64,000 nt of DNA from Brevibacterium aurantiacum (GCF_007558825.1 NZ_VLTK01000003.1:186001-250000), one strand, 5' to 3'; counted from the stretch's first letter, positions 44,953-54,594 are shown. Made by a program: numbers and translations. The notes: a model not told the origin generated them from the letters alone.

Positions 44953-47318
44953 TAGGCCGCAAGGTGCTGCGCGGTCAATGTTGCGTTCGGCCGTGAAACA
45001 GAGGCGACGAGCTGTTCCGGAGTGCCTTCGAATACAACCCGACCACCATCGTGACCAGCACCGGGACCCAGATCGATGACCCAATCGGAGTGGGCCATGA
45101 CGGCCTGATGGTGTTCGATGACGATGACCGTCTTCCCTGCATCCGCGAGACGATCCAGCATGTCCAGCAGGTTCTCCACATCGGCAAGGTGCAGGCCCGT
45201 CGTCGGTTCGTCGAGGATGATGACAGGTGCAGAGTCCGCAGCTTTGGCCGCTAGATGCGCAGCCAGTTTGAGGCGCTGCCGCTCGCCACCTGAAAGGGTC
45301 GTCAGCGGCTGTCCCAGACTGACATACCCGAGGCCCACCTCGTCGAGGTGCCCGATGATCTTGCTGACAGCAGGTATTCGTGCCTCCCCTGCGACAAAGT
45401 AATCGATCGCCGCAGTCACCGGCAGATCGAGCACCTCACGAATGTTCTTGCCGGCCAGGGTGTAGTCGAGGACTTCTGCCTGGAATCCCTTGCCCTCACA
45501 CACATCACAGGGAGCCGACATTCCCGCCATCATTCCGAGGTCTGAGTAGATGATTCCGGCACCGTTGCAGACCGGACAGGCCCCTTCCGAGTTGGCACTG
45601 AACAGTGCAGGCTTGACGCCGTTGACCTTGGCGAAGGCCTTGCGGATCGGCTCGAGCATGCCAGTGTAGGTGGCCGGGTTGCTGCGACGCGAGCCCTTGA
45701 TCGCCGCCTGATCGATCATGATCACGCCGTCCCGGCGACGCAGGGATCCTGCAATGAGGGTGCTCTTGCCGGAACCGGCCACCCCCGTGATGGCGGTGAT
45801 CACGCCCATCGGCACATCGACATCGACGTCGCGCAGGTTATGGGTCGTCGCTCCCCTGATCTCGAGATGCCCGGTGGGTTCGCGAGTTGTCTTCTTCACC
45901 TGGGAGCGGTCGTTCAGGTGCCTGCCGGTGAGCGTGTCGCTGGCTGTGAGCTGATCGAGGCTTCCGATGAAGCAGATCTCTCCTCCGGCCGTTCCTGCCC
46001 CTGGCCCGAGATCGACGATGTGATCGGCGATTCTGATGGTCTCGGGCTTGTGTTCGACGACGAGGACGGTGTTGCCCTTGTCGCGCAATGCGATGAGCAG
46101 CCCGTTCATCGCGGCGATGTCGTGAGGGTGCAGCCCGATCGTTGGTTCGTCGAAGATATAGGTGACATCCGTCAGCGAGGATCCGAGGTGACGCACAAGC
46201 TTGATCCGCTGAGCCTCTCCCCCGGACAGTGAACCAGCCGAACGATCAAGGGAGAGGTACCCGAGTCCGATGTCGACGAAGGCCTGCACATCTGCCGTCA
46301 GCGACCTCACAAGAGGACCCACTCCCCCATCATCGATCCGAGCCAGCCAGTCGAGGAGGTCAGAGATCTGCAGAGCACACACTTCGGCGATGGAGAGTCC
46401 TGCCAGCGAAGATCCCCGAGCCGCAGCGTTCAGCCTTGTGCCGGCGCACTCGGGACACTGCGTGTACACGACTGCCCGGTCGACGAACTCCCGCACATGC
46501 TTCTGCATAGCGTCGCGGTCCTTGGACAGAAACGAACGCCTGATCCGCGGAATGAGACCGTCGAAGGTCATGTTGGTGCCGTTGACGACGATCTTCTCGC
46601 CCTCGGCATAGAGAAGATAGTGCCGTTCGTCCTCTGAAAAGTCGGCGATCGCCTTGTCTGGGTCGAAATAGCCCGACTCGGAGTAGAACCGCACAGACCA
46701 CCCACCGGGTTTGTATCCCGGTATCGTGATCGCCCCCTCGTTGAGAGATTTCGACTCGTCGACCACCTCGGCGATGTCGATGTCTGTGGCTGTGCCCATT
46801 CCCTCGCAGTGCGGGCACATGCCGCCGTTGACGGTGAATGTCCGTCGCTCGACCTGTTTGTCGGTGCCTTTGTCGATGGTCACGGCGCCCTTGCCGCTGA
46901 TCGAGGCCACGTTGAACGAGTAGGCATTAGTCGACCCGAGATTCGGTTGAGCCAACCTGGAGAACAGTGTTCTCAGCTTCGCATTGATGTCGCTGACCGT
47001 GCCCACGGTCGAGCGCGGATTGGCTCCGATGCGTTCCTGATCGACGATGATGGCGGTGGTCAGGCCGTCCAGCACATCCACTTCGGGTCGAGCCATCGCG
47101 GGCATGAACCCCTGGACGAAGGCACTGTAGGTCTCATTGATCAGGCGTTGGGATTCGGCGGCGATCGTCGAGAAGACCAGAGACGACTTGCCCGACCCGG
47201 AGACACCGGTGAATACGGTGAGTCGTCGTTTGGGAATGTCGACGGAGATGTCCTTGAGATTGTTCTCACGGGCACCCTGGACTCGAATCAGCTCATGGTT
47301 GTCGGCTTGATGCTGCAT
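44937..47318 (-). CDS. UvrA-like ABC ATPase (DrrC/UvrA2 type)
   Basis: 793 residues, shorter than true UvrA (about 950). Two ABC domains: the first P-loop is [19 protein letters not shown] with signature [10 protein letters not shown]; the second is [11 protein letters not shown] with [12 protein letters not shown]. Zinc-finger pairs are present (CPECAGTR and CPVCNGAG...CDVCEGKG). The UvrB-interaction region is reduced. Proteins of this type are found beside drug or stress genes and confer resistance to DNA-binding drugs in some streptomycetes. It starts 5 bp after a VOC gene, in an operon with an AraC regulator. Confidence 0.9.
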   Translation of the reverse strand: MQHQADNHELIRVQGARENNLKDISVDIPKRRLTVFTGVSGSGKSSLVFSTIAAESQRLINETYSAFVQGFMPAMARPEVDVLDGLTTAIIVDQERIGANPRSTVGTVSDINAKLRTLFSRLAQPNLGSTNAYSFNVASISGKGAVTIDKGTDKQVERRTFTVNGGMCPHCEGMGTATDIDIAEVVDESKSLNEGAITIPGYKPGGWSVRFYSESGYFDPDKAIADFSEDERHYLLYAEGEKIVVNGTNMTFDGLIPRIRRSFLSKDRDAMQKHVREFVDRAVVYTQCPECAGTRLNAAARGSSLAGLSIAEVCALQISDLLDWLARIDDGGVGPLVRSLTADVQAFVDIGLGYLSLDRSAGSLSGGEAQRIKLVRHLGSSLTDVTYIFDEPTIGLHPHDIAAMNGLLIALRDKGNTVLVVEHKPETIRIADHIVDLGPGAGTAGGEICFIGSLDQLTASDTLTGRHLNDRSQVKKTTREPTGHLEIRGATTHNLRDVDVDVPMGVITAITGVAGSGKSTLIAGSLRRRDGVIMIDQAAIKGSRRSNPATYTGMLEPIRKAFAKVNGVKPALFSANSEGACPVCNGAGIIYSDLGMMAGMSAPCDVCEGKGFQAEVLDYTLAGKNIREVLDLPVTAAIDYFVAGEARIPAVSKIIGHLDEVGLGYVSLGQPLTTLSGGERQRLKLAAHLAAKAADSAPVIILDEPTTGLHLADVENLLDMLDRLADAGKTVIVIEHHQAVMAHSDWVIDLGPGAGHDGGRVVFEGTPEQLVASVSRPNATLTAQHLAAYVSGV

Positions 47319-47323
47319 GCCGG

Positions 47324-47734
47324 TCAGCCGCGCTGCTGGACGCGGATCATGTTGCCGGCCGGGTCACGCAGTGCGAAATCCCGCAGACCGTATGGCTGGT
47401 CCATCGGCTCCTGCACGATGTCTGCTCCCCTGGCCTCCACCTCGGCGAAGGCTTCATCGACGTTCGTGCTGGCCAACACGATGGCCGCATAGCTGCCCTT
47501 GGCCATGAGGGACTCAATGACCTCGCGCTCGGCATCGCTGATGGTCGGGTCTGTGATCGCGGGGGTGAGCACGATCGAGGTGTCAGGCTGGCCTTCGGGG
47601 CCCACTGTCAGCCACCGCATCTGTCCGGATCCGACATCGAGGCGGACCTCGAAACCCAAAACGTCGCGGTAGAAGATCAATGATGCCTCGGCATCGGTGT
47701 GGGGCAGGAAACTGGCGTTGATCGAGATATTCAT
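47324..47734 (-). CDS. VOC (glyoxalase/bleomycin-resistance fold) protein
   Basis: 136 residues from ATG 47734; an ATG at 47743 is also possible, but AGG lies better for the former. One full VOC unit made of two beta-alpha-beta-beta-beta modules: ISINASFLPHTDAEASLIFYRDVLGFEV and YAAIVLASTNVDEAFAEVEARGADI...RDPAGNMIRVQ. It lies in an AraC-VOC-UvrA-like operon and may bind or modify the same toxic compound. Function inferred only from context. Confidence 0.85.
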   Translation of the reverse strand: MNISINASFLPHTDAEASLIFYRDVLGFEVRLDVGSGQMRWLTVGPEGQPDTSIVLTPAITDPTISDAEREVIESLMAKGSYAAIVLASTNVDEAFAEVEARGADIVQEPMDQPYGLRDFALRDPAGNMIRVQQRG

Positions 47735-47744
47735 GATCGACATC

Positions 47745-48188
47745 CTAGCTCGGGTCGCCGGGCGGCACTTCTCGATTCCTGACGGGTCGAAGAACATTCT
47801 TGACGATGAACGTGGGCAAGTCGTGATCACCTTGGGCGAGGCCGGCACGATATCGAGACGGTGAGAGCCCTACGAGTTCGCTGAACCGAGTGCTGAAGGT
47901 GCCCAACGACGAGAATCCGACGGCAAAGCAGATATCCGTGATAGACAGGTCACCGCGCCGGATCAGCGCCATGGACCGTTCGATCCGACGCGTCATGAGA
48001 TACGAATAGGGCGATTCACCATACGCGGCTCTGAACTGGCGGCTGAGGTGACCGGCTGACATGTGCACCCCGGATGCGAGCTCCTCAACATTGAGGGGAC
48101 GGTCGAACTCTCTGTCGATCCGGTCACGCACGCGTCGCAGCAGGACCAGCTGATGCACAGGCACGCGGTCATTGCTGAACGCGTTCAC
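47745..48188 (-). CDS. AraC-family regulator (DNA-binding domain only)
   Basis: 147 residues. It consists almost entirely of the double HTH domain: VEELASGVHMSAGHLSRQFRAAYGESPYSYL and DICFAVGFSSLGTFSTRFSELVGLSPSRYR. No sensor domain is present. The GTG start overlaps the stop of the upstream permease gene by one base. It probably controls the VOC and UvrA-like genes that follow. Confidence 0.88.
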   Translation of the reverse strand: MNAFSNDRVPVHQLVLLRRVRDRIDREFDRPLNVEELASGVHMSAGHLSRQFRAAYGESPYSYLMTRRIERSMALIRRGDLSITDICFAVGFSSLGTFSTRFSELVGLSPSRYRAGLAQGDHDLPTFIVKNVLRPVRNREVPPGDPS

Positions 48189-49729
48189 TACTCGTGGACT
48201 CCCTGGCTCAGGGTCTCACCACGGAAATAGCCGGGATGCCTGCGGGATTGGATGATCATGATGACTACGCCCAAGAGCAGGACTCCGATGCCCAGCACGA
48301 AGACCAGTCCGATGCCGAAGACCGATGACCCTGAGCCGTAGCCGGGGTCGAGGGAGTCGATCGCGGTGGTCACGAAGATCACCAGCAGAGTCACTCCCCC
48401 GACCAGTGGGAAGAGGAACCTGAAGAAGAAGTTCTTGGCCCCGGCAAACAACGACCGGCGGAAGTACCAGATGCAGGCCAGACCGGTCACACCGTAGTAG
48501 AAGCAGACCATGAGGCCCAGTGCAGTGATCGTGTCCCACAAAGCGTTTTCCGACAGCAGCCGCATGACGACGTAGAAGATGATCGCGGCGCCCGCCGAGG
48601 TGACAGTGGCCACCGATGGTGACTTGTACCTGGGTGAGATGTTGCCGTACTTCTGCGGCAGAGCACCGTAATGGCCCATGGCCAGGATCGTGCGTGAGGG
48701 TGAGACCATCGTCGACTGCAGCGAGGCCAAGGAGCTGGAGAGGACGGCGATCGAGATGAGGACCGCGAAGGGTCCCATCACTGGTCCGGCGACGGCCGCG
48801 AAGATGGATTCCTGATTCTCCGGATTCCCTGCGCCCAATCCGTCTGTGCCGACTCCGGCGAAGGAGATGACGGCGACGGTGCAGGCGAGGTAGATGATGA
48901 CGATGGCCACAATCGTGAGCATTGCTGCGCGGCCGGGAGTCTTCTGTGGGTCCTTCGCCTCTTCGTTCATGGTGATGACGGTGTCCCAGCCCCAGAAGAG
49001 GAAGATCGACAGGGACACTGCCGCCGCGACGGTCGAGAAGTCGCCGGCCTCGGCGGGGTTGAACCAGCCGAGTTCGACCGGTGTCGCGTCGAAGGCGGTG
49101 CCGTTGGACACGTGGACGAACGCCGCAATGACGAACCAGCCGAGGGCAAGGACCTGAAAAGCCACCAGCCAGACCTGGATCTTCTGGGTTGCTTCGACGC
49201 CCCGGTAGGAGATCCATGCGGCACCCGCAGTCAGGAGGATGGTGACGGGAATGTTGATCCACAGCACCCGGGTGAGATCGGCGATCCCGGGGTCGGAGAA
49301 GATCTGAGCCAGCAGCAGGAATAGGAAATCCACGGCTACTGCAGCCAAGTTCGAGAGCACGAGGACTGTGGCCGAGATCAGCCCCCACCCTCCCATCCAG
49401 CCCAGCCAAGGTCCGAAGGCACGTGTCGCCCAGGTGAAGGTGGTGCCGGAATCGGGCATGGCGGTGTTGAGCTCGCGGTAGCCGAAGACGACGAGCAGCA
49501 TCGGAACGAAGCCGATCAGCAGAATCGCCGGAGTGTGGACTCCGACCTGAGAAATCGTTGGCCCAAGACCCGAGGTCAGTGTGTAGGCAGGGGCAATGCA
49601 GGAGATGCCGATGATGGCACCGCCGATGGCGCCGACCTTGCCTGCGGACAGCCCCTTGGAGCTCAGGCCCGAGTCGGAGCCGACGGGCGGGCTACCGGGC
49701 GGGCTGGGATTTGGAGGTGCCGAGGTCAT
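48188..49729 (-). CDS. APC-superfamily amino acid/amine permease
   Basis: 513 residues, about 12 helices. The APC signature region is GAIGGAIIGISCIAPAYTL with FGYRELNTAMPDSGTTFTWATRAFG. An N-terminal tail rich in Pro and Ser precedes helix 1. The neighbouring flavin amine oxidase, 24 bp upstream on the same strand, suggests uptake of a polyamine or biogenic amine. It could also import an amino acid. Confidence 0.9.
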   Translation of the reverse strand: MTSAPPNPSPPGSPPVGSDSGLSSKGLSAGKVGAIGGAIIGISCIAPAYTLTSGLGPTISQVGVHTPAILLIGFVPMLLVVFGYRELNTAMPDSGTTFTWATRAFGPWLGWMGGWGLISATVLVLSNLAAVAVDFLFLLLAQIFSDPGIADLTRVLWINIPVTILLTAGAAWISYRGVEATQKIQVWLVAFQVLALGWFVIAAFVHVSNGTAFDATPVELGWFNPAEAGDFSTVAAAVSLSIFLFWGWDTVITMNEEAKDPQKTPGRAAMLTIVAIVIIYLACTVAVISFAGVGTDGLGAGNPENQESIFAAVAGPVMGPFAVLISIAVLSSSLASLQSTMVSPSRTILAMGHYGALPQKYGNISPRYKSPSVATVTSAGAAIIFYVVMRLLSENALWDTITALGLMVCFYYGVTGLACIWYFRRSLFAGAKNFFFRFLFPLVGGVTLLVIFVTTAIDSLDPGYGSGSSVFGIGLVFVLGIGVLLLGVVIMIIQSRRHPGYFRGETLSQGVHE

Positions 49730-49753
49730 CAGCTCAACCTTTCAGGGATGATG

Positions 49754-51106
49754 TCAGGTGCTCAGGATCTTTTCGGCAGTGGCCTGCCCGATTCTGACCG
49801 CACCGTCGACGTGCTGGTATCCGTGTGCGGCGATGTCCGAACTCGCGAAATGGATAGGGCCGACTGGATCGTTCTGGAACCGTCCCCACCGGTGCAGTCC
49901 CCCGAGATCGTAGCTCGTGGCATAGGCGCCTCGAGTCCACTCCTCGGCTCCGAAGTCAGACAGGTAGAACACCTCGGGCTCCAGAGCCTGCGGGCCCAGG
50001 AAGGCAGCCAGTGATTCGAGGATGCGCTGCTTGCGGGTGTCCTCGTCGAGGGCGAACATCGCATCGGCATTGATGTCGGAGATGAATCCGACGAGCGTTC
50101 CCTGCTCTTCACCGTGATTGGTGTTGTCATAGACCTCCTGCACCAGCTGCCCGGCACCGAATCCGGTTCCGCACAGGCCGTCTTCACGCCAGAACGGTGT
50201 CTGATAAGTGGCGTGGACCTTGATCACCAGCCCCATCGACTGGTGCTGGTGAAAGACCTGCTGGAGCCGGGGCAGATGCGGGGTGTAGCTGATGCGCGAG
50301 TACAGGTTCGGCGGGACGGCCACAATGGCACGAGCGGCCGAGACGTTCATCGCATCGGTGCCGACTCTCACGGACTCGTCGGTCCATTCGACCGTCCGAA
50401 CGGGGCTGTCCAGGTGGACGACACCCTCGCCGAGTTCGGCCGCCATCTGCTCGGAGACCGACTGCATTCCTCCCACGACACGGCGGTCGAGAATGAAGTG
50501 GTCATCAACGAGATGAGTGAACGACCCCGCCGAGGCGGCCATGAGGATCGCCTGCAGTGCGGAGAATGCTGTGGCGGGCTTGGTCAGCATTCCCCCGGCG
50601 ATGAACATGCCGATGTTCGCGCACGCGGTCTCATCGTCGGATTGGTTCCGGAGCCAATGGTGGAAGGACACCGAATCGAGTTCGGCCGCGTCTTCGGCTT
50701 CCCACGGGGCGGCGGGCCCGATGCGGGCGGCGAGCTCGTCCAACTTCGCGATCAGACGTTCCATCTCCGCTTGGGTGGACTCCCCCACCGGGAACATATC
50801 ACCGCTGTAGACGGTACGTGTGCCATCGGGTGCGATGTAGACGCTGTCGCCCTCCCGGTAGCGCTGGTAGGTATCCTTGCCCAGCTCAGCGACGAGTTGA
50901 AGCAGCGCCGTCTGGTCCGGTGAGATCCACTGACCACCGATTTCGTACATCTGCCCGTCGATGTGATCGGTCCAAGTTCGACCGCCCACCCTGTCTCTTG
51001 CTTCGAGGACGACAACGTCTTTGCCTGCAGCCTGCAGCGTCCTGGCCGCGTTCAGGCCGGTCGGACCGGCTCCGACGATGACCACATCGCATGTTCGATC
51101 CGACAA
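49754..51106 (-). CDS. FAD-dependent amine oxidase (putrescine/monoamine oxidase type)
   Basis: 450 residues from a TTG start with AAGGAG six bases upstream. It has the FAD-binding motif VVIVGAGPTGLNAARTL, the GG doublet VLEARDRVGGRTWT, YEIGGQWI and the C-terminal flavin segment HFASSDIAAHGYQHVDGAVRIG. It oxidises primary amines to aldehydes with release of ammonia and H2O2. Closest in style to the putrescine/tyramine oxidases of actinobacteria. Forms an apparent amine uptake and oxidation pair with the next gene. Confidence 0.9.
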   Translation of the reverse strand: MSDRTCDVVIVGAGPTGLNAARTLQAAGKDVVVLEARDRVGGRTWTDHIDGQMYEIGGQWISPDQTALLQLVAELGKDTYQRYREGDSVYIAPDGTRTVYSGDMFPVGESTQAEMERLIAKLDELAARIGPAAPWEAEDAAELDSVSFHHWLRNQSDDETACANIGMFIAGGMLTKPATAFSALQAILMAASAGSFTHLVDDHFILDRRVVGGMQSVSEQMAAELGEGVVHLDSPVRTVEWTDESVRVGTDAMNVSAARAIVAVPPNLYSRISYTPHLPRLQQVFHQHQSMGLVIKVHATYQTPFWREDGLCGTGFGAGQLVQEVYDNTNHGEEQGTLVGFISDINADAMFALDEDTRKQRILESLAAFLGPQALEPEVFYLSDFGAEEWTRGAYATSYDLGGLHRWGRFQNDPVGPIHFASSDIAAHGYQHVDGAVRIGQATAEKILST

Positions 51107-51208
51107 TCCGCACTCCTTCGACAGTTCCGCTTATGTGCTCACAGTAACCAGGGAACATCACCCTGCCAAGGCGGGTTCAGGATCGACTGCTGCGGTGCGA
51201 AATCGGTT

Positions 51209-52180
51209 TCAGCGGTAGTCACGTGCGTCCGCGCCCGAGTCGGCCTCCTTAGCTGCCATGAACGCCCAAGAATCCGGCCGGGAACCATCGATATCGTCGA
51301 TGTCATAGAGATCGCCCAATTCGCAGCTGTTGAGGGTTCTCGTATTGAAGCGGTGTCGGTCGGGATCGGATGCGAGTGCCACGAGCGTTCGTCCCAGAAA
51401 TTGCGGAGTCTCCGAGATCGCGAAATCTGCAGGCGGCAGCTCACGAGTCGGGTCGAGGGAATCCTCGAGCCAGCTCTGCTCGGTCGTGTCGAAGAGATCG
51501 AGCATCATCTCCGATCTCAACCAGCCGGGGGTGATCGCTGCGGCCGTGCACCCAGATTCCTCCAGTTCGTGACCGAGCCCGAATGCCAGTCGGCTGACTC
51601 CGGTCTTCGTCAGATCGAGATAGATGCTCTCCCGGTAGTGCGAAGCATTGAACTCATACGTTCCATCGGTGATCTCGATGTGCAGACCTCCGGGTCTGCG
51701 AGTGAGCAGTGGCAGGGCGGCGTGCGCTGTGTTCAGATGCGTGATCAGTCCTGCATTCACCAGCCTCATCCCGGATTCGAAGTCGGTGTTCCAGAATTTT
51801 TCGCCCCAGGAGACATAGGCCTCTCCCCCGATGTCGTTGAGCAGAATGTCGAGTCGTCCGTGCTGCCCATCGATCCTCCGGATCACCTCGTCGATCAGTG
51901 GCGGTTGCAGATGATCGCAGACGATCGCCTCGGCGCGGCCGCCCTCTGCACGTATCAGTTCGGCAGTGCCCTCGATGGTCTCGCTCCGGCCGTAGTCGGA
52001 GGGCCGCATCGAGGTTGACCGACCAGTGCAGTACACGAAGGCACCGGCTCGGGCGAGTTCCCGGGCAATTGCGCGTCCGGCACCGCGTGTGGCGCCGGCG
52101 ACCAGAGCGACTCGGTCGGTGAGTGACCGCTGGTTGGGAGGAGCGAACTGGGATGCTGTCGATTCGTGGTGAGAAGTCAT
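51209..52180 (-). CDS. SDR-family oxidoreductase with altered catalytic motif
   Basis: 323 residues from ATG 52180. The Rossmann motif GATRGAGRAIARELARAG and the NAD-fold LDILLNDIGGEAY are clear. The usual catalytic YxxxK is not in register: the segment reads SIYLDLTKTG, with Tyr one place too early and Leu in its place. The substrate is unknown and the enzyme may not be a typical dehydrogenase. It is divergent from a WYL regulator, which probably controls it. Confidence 0.8.
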   Translation of the reverse strand: MTSHHESTASQFAPPNQRSLTDRVALVAGATRGAGRAIARELARAGAFVYCTGRSTSMRPSDYGRSETIEGTAELIRAEGGRAEAIVCDHLQPPLIDEVIRRIDGQHGRLDILLNDIGGEAYVSWGEKFWNTDFESGMRLVNAGLITHLNTAHAALPLLTRRPGGLHIEITDGTYEFNASHYRESIYLDLTKTGVSRLAFGLGHELEESGCTAAAITPGWLRSEMMLDLFDTTEQSWLEDSLDPTRELPPADFAISETPQFLGRTLVALASDPDRHRFNTRTLNSCELGDLYDIDDIDGSRPDSWAFMAAKEADSGADARDYR

Positions 52181-52203
52181 GGTGACACATTCTCGTGCAA
52201 TCG

Positions 52204-52220
52204 CTGACACGCTATGTCAG
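52204..52220. promoter_or_regulatory. Candidate operator between the SDR and WYL genes
   Basis: CTGACA-CGCTA-TGTCAG is a perfect 6+6 inverted repeat in the 64-bp divergent gap, placed to act on both promoters. The WYL-domain regulator next to it is the likely ligand. Confidence 0.45.
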
Positions 52221-52244
52221 TGACCATGATTATTCTTGGTGGGT

Positions 52245-53201
52245 ATGAAGGCAGCACGGCTGGTGTCGGAGATCGTCATCCTCAGCGCGCGGACGGTGCC
52301 CATCACTGCTGCGGGTCTGGCGGCTCGCCTCGAGGTCACACAGCGCACTGTCTATCGTGATCTCGGTGACCTGTCTCGTATGGGGGTCCCCGTCGTGACG
52401 GAGTCCGGGCCGGGCGGTGGTATCAGTCTGCTCGGGTCCTGGACCTCTCCCCTGTCGGGGATGACTCGTGATGAGCTGGATTCCGTGCTCATCGGTGGTT
52501 TCGCTGCGGCTGATCTCGGGTACTCCGGGGAGCTGGCGACCGCACGGGAGAAGATCCTCGCCGAGACGGATTCAGTCTTCTCATCGGATGTGCTCATCGA
52601 CGGGCCAGATTGGTTCAGGACACACGAGCGCCCGGATGAGCTTTCGGTCATTGCGGCGGCGCTGCGTTCGCACCGGGGTCTGCGATTCGACTACGCAAGC
52701 GGCAGTGATTGCCTGATTCGCACCGTCATACCATTGGGACTCGTCGTCAAGGCAGGGCGATGGTATCTGGCCGCGCAGCCACCTGGTGGCAGGCCACGGA
52801 CCTACCGAGTCTCGCGCATCACTGAGATCAGACTGCACTTCGTCTCCGCCTCACGCCCGCCGGGCTTCCACCTCGGCGACTACTGGGCGAGGTCTCAGAT
52901 CGAATTCGACCGTGCGATCCGATCTGCGACGGTGAAGCTGCGGGTACCCAGCGACAGCCTCGGCGATCTGCGACGTGCGGTTCCCGGTCGAATCACGGAT
53001 GAGGCGATCGAGTCCGCCTCGACGGCAGATGGAGCGTCGCCAGCAGAGGAACCAATTGTCGTCGACCTGCCGATGGAGCCATTGGATGTCGCTGTTTCGC
53101 AGCTGATCACCATTCGCGGGGTCGAGGTGATATCACCTCTGGAACTCCGTACGGCGCTGCGCGAGCAGGCACGTCACACAGCTGAATGCAACGGCCTCTG
53201 A
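52245..53201 (+). CDS. WYL-domain transcriptional regulator
   Basis: 318 residues from ATG 52245; TTG 52236 and GTG 52239 are alternatives. An N-terminal HTH (ITAAGLAARLEVTQRTVYRDL) is followed by a WYL domain (about 130-210, GLVVKAGRWYLAA) and a C-terminal WCX-like extension. WYL proteins sense small ligands or nucleic acids. A TATTCT box lies eight bases before the ATG, so its leader is very short. Probable regulator of the divergent SDR gene. Confidence 0.88.
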   Translation: MKAARLVSEIVILSARTVPITAAGLAARLEVTQRTVYRDLGDLSRMGVPVVTESGPGGGISLLGSWTSPLSGMTRDELDSVLIGGFAAADLGYSGELATAREKILAETDSVFSSDVLIDGPDWFRTHERPDELSVIAAALRSHRGLRFDYASGSDCLIRTVIPLGLVVKAGRWYLAAQPPGGRPRTYRVSRITEIRLHFVSASRPPGFHLGDYWARSQIEFDRAIRSATVKLRVPSDSLGDLRRAVPGRITDEAIESASTADGASPAEEPIVVDLPMEPLDVAVSQLITIRGVEVISPLELRTALREQARHTAECNGL

Positions 53202-53217
53202 GGAATCAGAACGACGT

Positions 53218-54039
53218 TTACTGAACCTCGTACTTGCCGTTGATCTGCCCGGCTCCGACTCCGCCGACTGCTTCCATGGCCGCTTTGGACAGGTCGATGC
53301 AGCGACTGCCGTGATAGGGGCCACGGTCGTTGATGCGCACCGTCACGGACTTTCCGTTGGCTGTGTTGGTGATCTTCACCTGCGAGCCGAACGGCAGTGA
53401 CTTATGCGCTGCGGTCAGCTTGTTGGTATCGAAGGGCTCGCCGCTGGCTGTCGGCCGACCATCGAATCCGTCGCCTCCACCGTAGTACGACATTGGACAG
53501 GTACCGGACTGACCTGCGGAGTCGCCGGACTTGGACGGATCGTCGTTGGCATCGGGCGTCGGCTCCTTCGAGTCTGAGCCGCCCGTGGCGGCATCCTCGC
53601 TCGTCGAATCCTTGCTTGTCGAGTCCTTGGTTGCGGACTCGGTCGGGGTCGGGCTCGGTGTCTCGATCTTGGACTCGAGAGAGATCTTGCCCGGCTTCTC
53701 TTCGGCCTGCTTCTTCGCTTTGGCCAGGGACTCGTCGGGGGTTTGTGTCGCTTCGGCCGCTGCGACGACTGGGGCCTCAGCAACGACCTGCTGGCCGCCG
53801 CTCGTGCTGTCGGGGACCATCGCCAAGCTGGAGGCGATGACTGCTGCGGTCGCCACGGTGGGAACGATGAATGCGGAGAGGACCGGGCGAGAACGCACTG
53901 ATGCCAGTACTCCCCCTGCGGTGTTTCCAGCGCTATCGGCTTGTTGCGGCGAATGCCTTCCGGACTTCCTCTTAGGTGCTTTCAGCGCAGAGAAGAGCGA
54001 GCCCGTCGTTGTCGAACGGGGCGAAGAGTGTTTTCCCAC
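53218..54039 (-). CDS. RlpA-like double-psi beta-barrel secreted protein
   Basis: 273 residues. A basic N-terminus and one helix (about 53-72, [21 protein letters not shown]) serve as signal anchor. A long Ser/Thr/Glu/Asp/Pro linker follows. The C-terminal domain (about 180-273) shows [31 protein letters not shown] and [20 protein letters not shown], the RlpA/DPBB signature. It probably binds or cleaves peptidoglycan. A RTAAC-N6-RTAAC repeat upstream is shared with rpf. Confidence 0.88.
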   Translation of the reverse strand: MGKHSSPRSTTTGSLFSALKAPKRKSGRHSPQQADSAGNTAGGVLASVRSRPVLSAFIVPTVATAAVIASSLAMVPDSTSGGQQVVAEAPVVAAAEATQTPDESLAKAKKQAEEKPGKISLESKIETPSPTPTESATKDSTSKDSTSEDAATGGSDSKEPTPDANDDPSKSGDSAGQSGTCPMSYYGGGDGFDGRPTASGEPFDTNKLTAAHKSLPFGSQVKITNTANGKSVTVRINDRGPYHGSRCIDLSKAAMEAVGGVGAGQINGKYEVQ

Positions 54040-54119
54040 AGTGAGTCCTCGTAGTCATTGGCCGGTGTTTCGGCAACCGGGAGACTCAATGATCGAGTGC
54101 ACCTCAACACTGGCTCCAA

Positions 54120-54135
54120 GTTATCGGATCGTTAC
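54120..54135 (-). promoter_or_regulatory. RTAAC-N6-RTAAC direct repeat upstream of the RlpA-like gene
   Basis: On the minus strand GTAAC-GATCCG-ATAAC, 11-bp period, about 85 bases before the ATG and close to a TACACT -10-like box. Same architecture as the rpf site (44739-44754). Confidence 0.45.
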
Positions 54136-54170
54136 CTGAAGACAGTGTAATTAAGAAACTGTTACAAAAG

Positions 54171-54203
54171 CAATGCGGCACGCTCCACGAGCGTGCCGCA
54201 TTG
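54171..54203 (-). terminator. Terminator hairpin downstream of the small hypothetical gene
   Basis: A perfect 14-bp stem (CAATGCGGCACGCT with its complement) and a 5-base loop, 13 bases after the stop of the next gene on the minus strand. Confidence 0.8.
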
Positions 54204-54215
54204 ATAGGTATCAGG

Positions 54216-54539
54216 TCACTTCGACTTGCGCGTCACCAGTCTGCGCATGCCATCGGCGCCGGTAGTCACTGTTTCCTGTGCTTTGTCGAATGCGCGTTCG
54301 ACCTTCCCGCTGCGCACGGCGTCGTCGATCGCCTGGGAGACATTGCCCAGCGCCTTCTTCACGTTCGCCTCGGTCGTTTCGATGAGGCGGGAACCCGACG
54401 TCGCCTCGCGAGCATTCCTCACGCTGCTGGTGGCCGCACCGTAGGCTCTGGTGGCGGCCGAACGCGCCTTCTCGGTCGGTGTCCGCTTGGTGGAATCGAT
54501 GACGTAATCAGGTTCGATCGGATCTTGTGTTCGGCTCAT
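54216..54539 (-). CDS. Small hypothetical protein
   Basis: 107 residues from ATG 54539; the frame is open to 54596 but no start signal supports that. Rich in Ala, Arg, Lys and Thr and predicted helical, with no helix hydrophobic enough to span a membrane. KRTPTEKARSAATRAYGAATSSV and a basic end (MRRLVTRKSK) suggest an extended helical, possibly stress-related protein. No family recognised. Divergent from GDPD. Confidence 0.6.
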   Translation of the reverse strand: MSRTQDPIEPDYVIDSTKRTPTEKARSAATRAYGAATSSVRNAREATSGSRLIETTEANVKKALGNVSQAIDDAVRSGKVERAFDKAQETVTTGADGMRRLVTRKSK

Positions 54540-54582
54540 GTCTCCATAGTTGTCGACCCCGACTCCAAGGTCAACAGCAACA

Positions 54583-54588
54583 TAGGAT
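54583..54588 (+). promoter_or_regulatory. Probable -10 box (TAGGAT) of a leaderless GDPD transcript
   Basis: TAGGAT is followed by TGGACC and the ATG at 54595, the six-base arrangement of the leaderless candidates. Confidence 0.5.
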
Positions 54589-54594
54589 TGGACC

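Noticed and set aside
48216..49409. A 397-residue open frame on the minus strand within the permease gene
   Set aside because: It is the same strand in another frame, very rich in Arg, His and Pro, and shows none of the hydrophobic pattern or motifs of a real protein; the permease frame is clearly coding.
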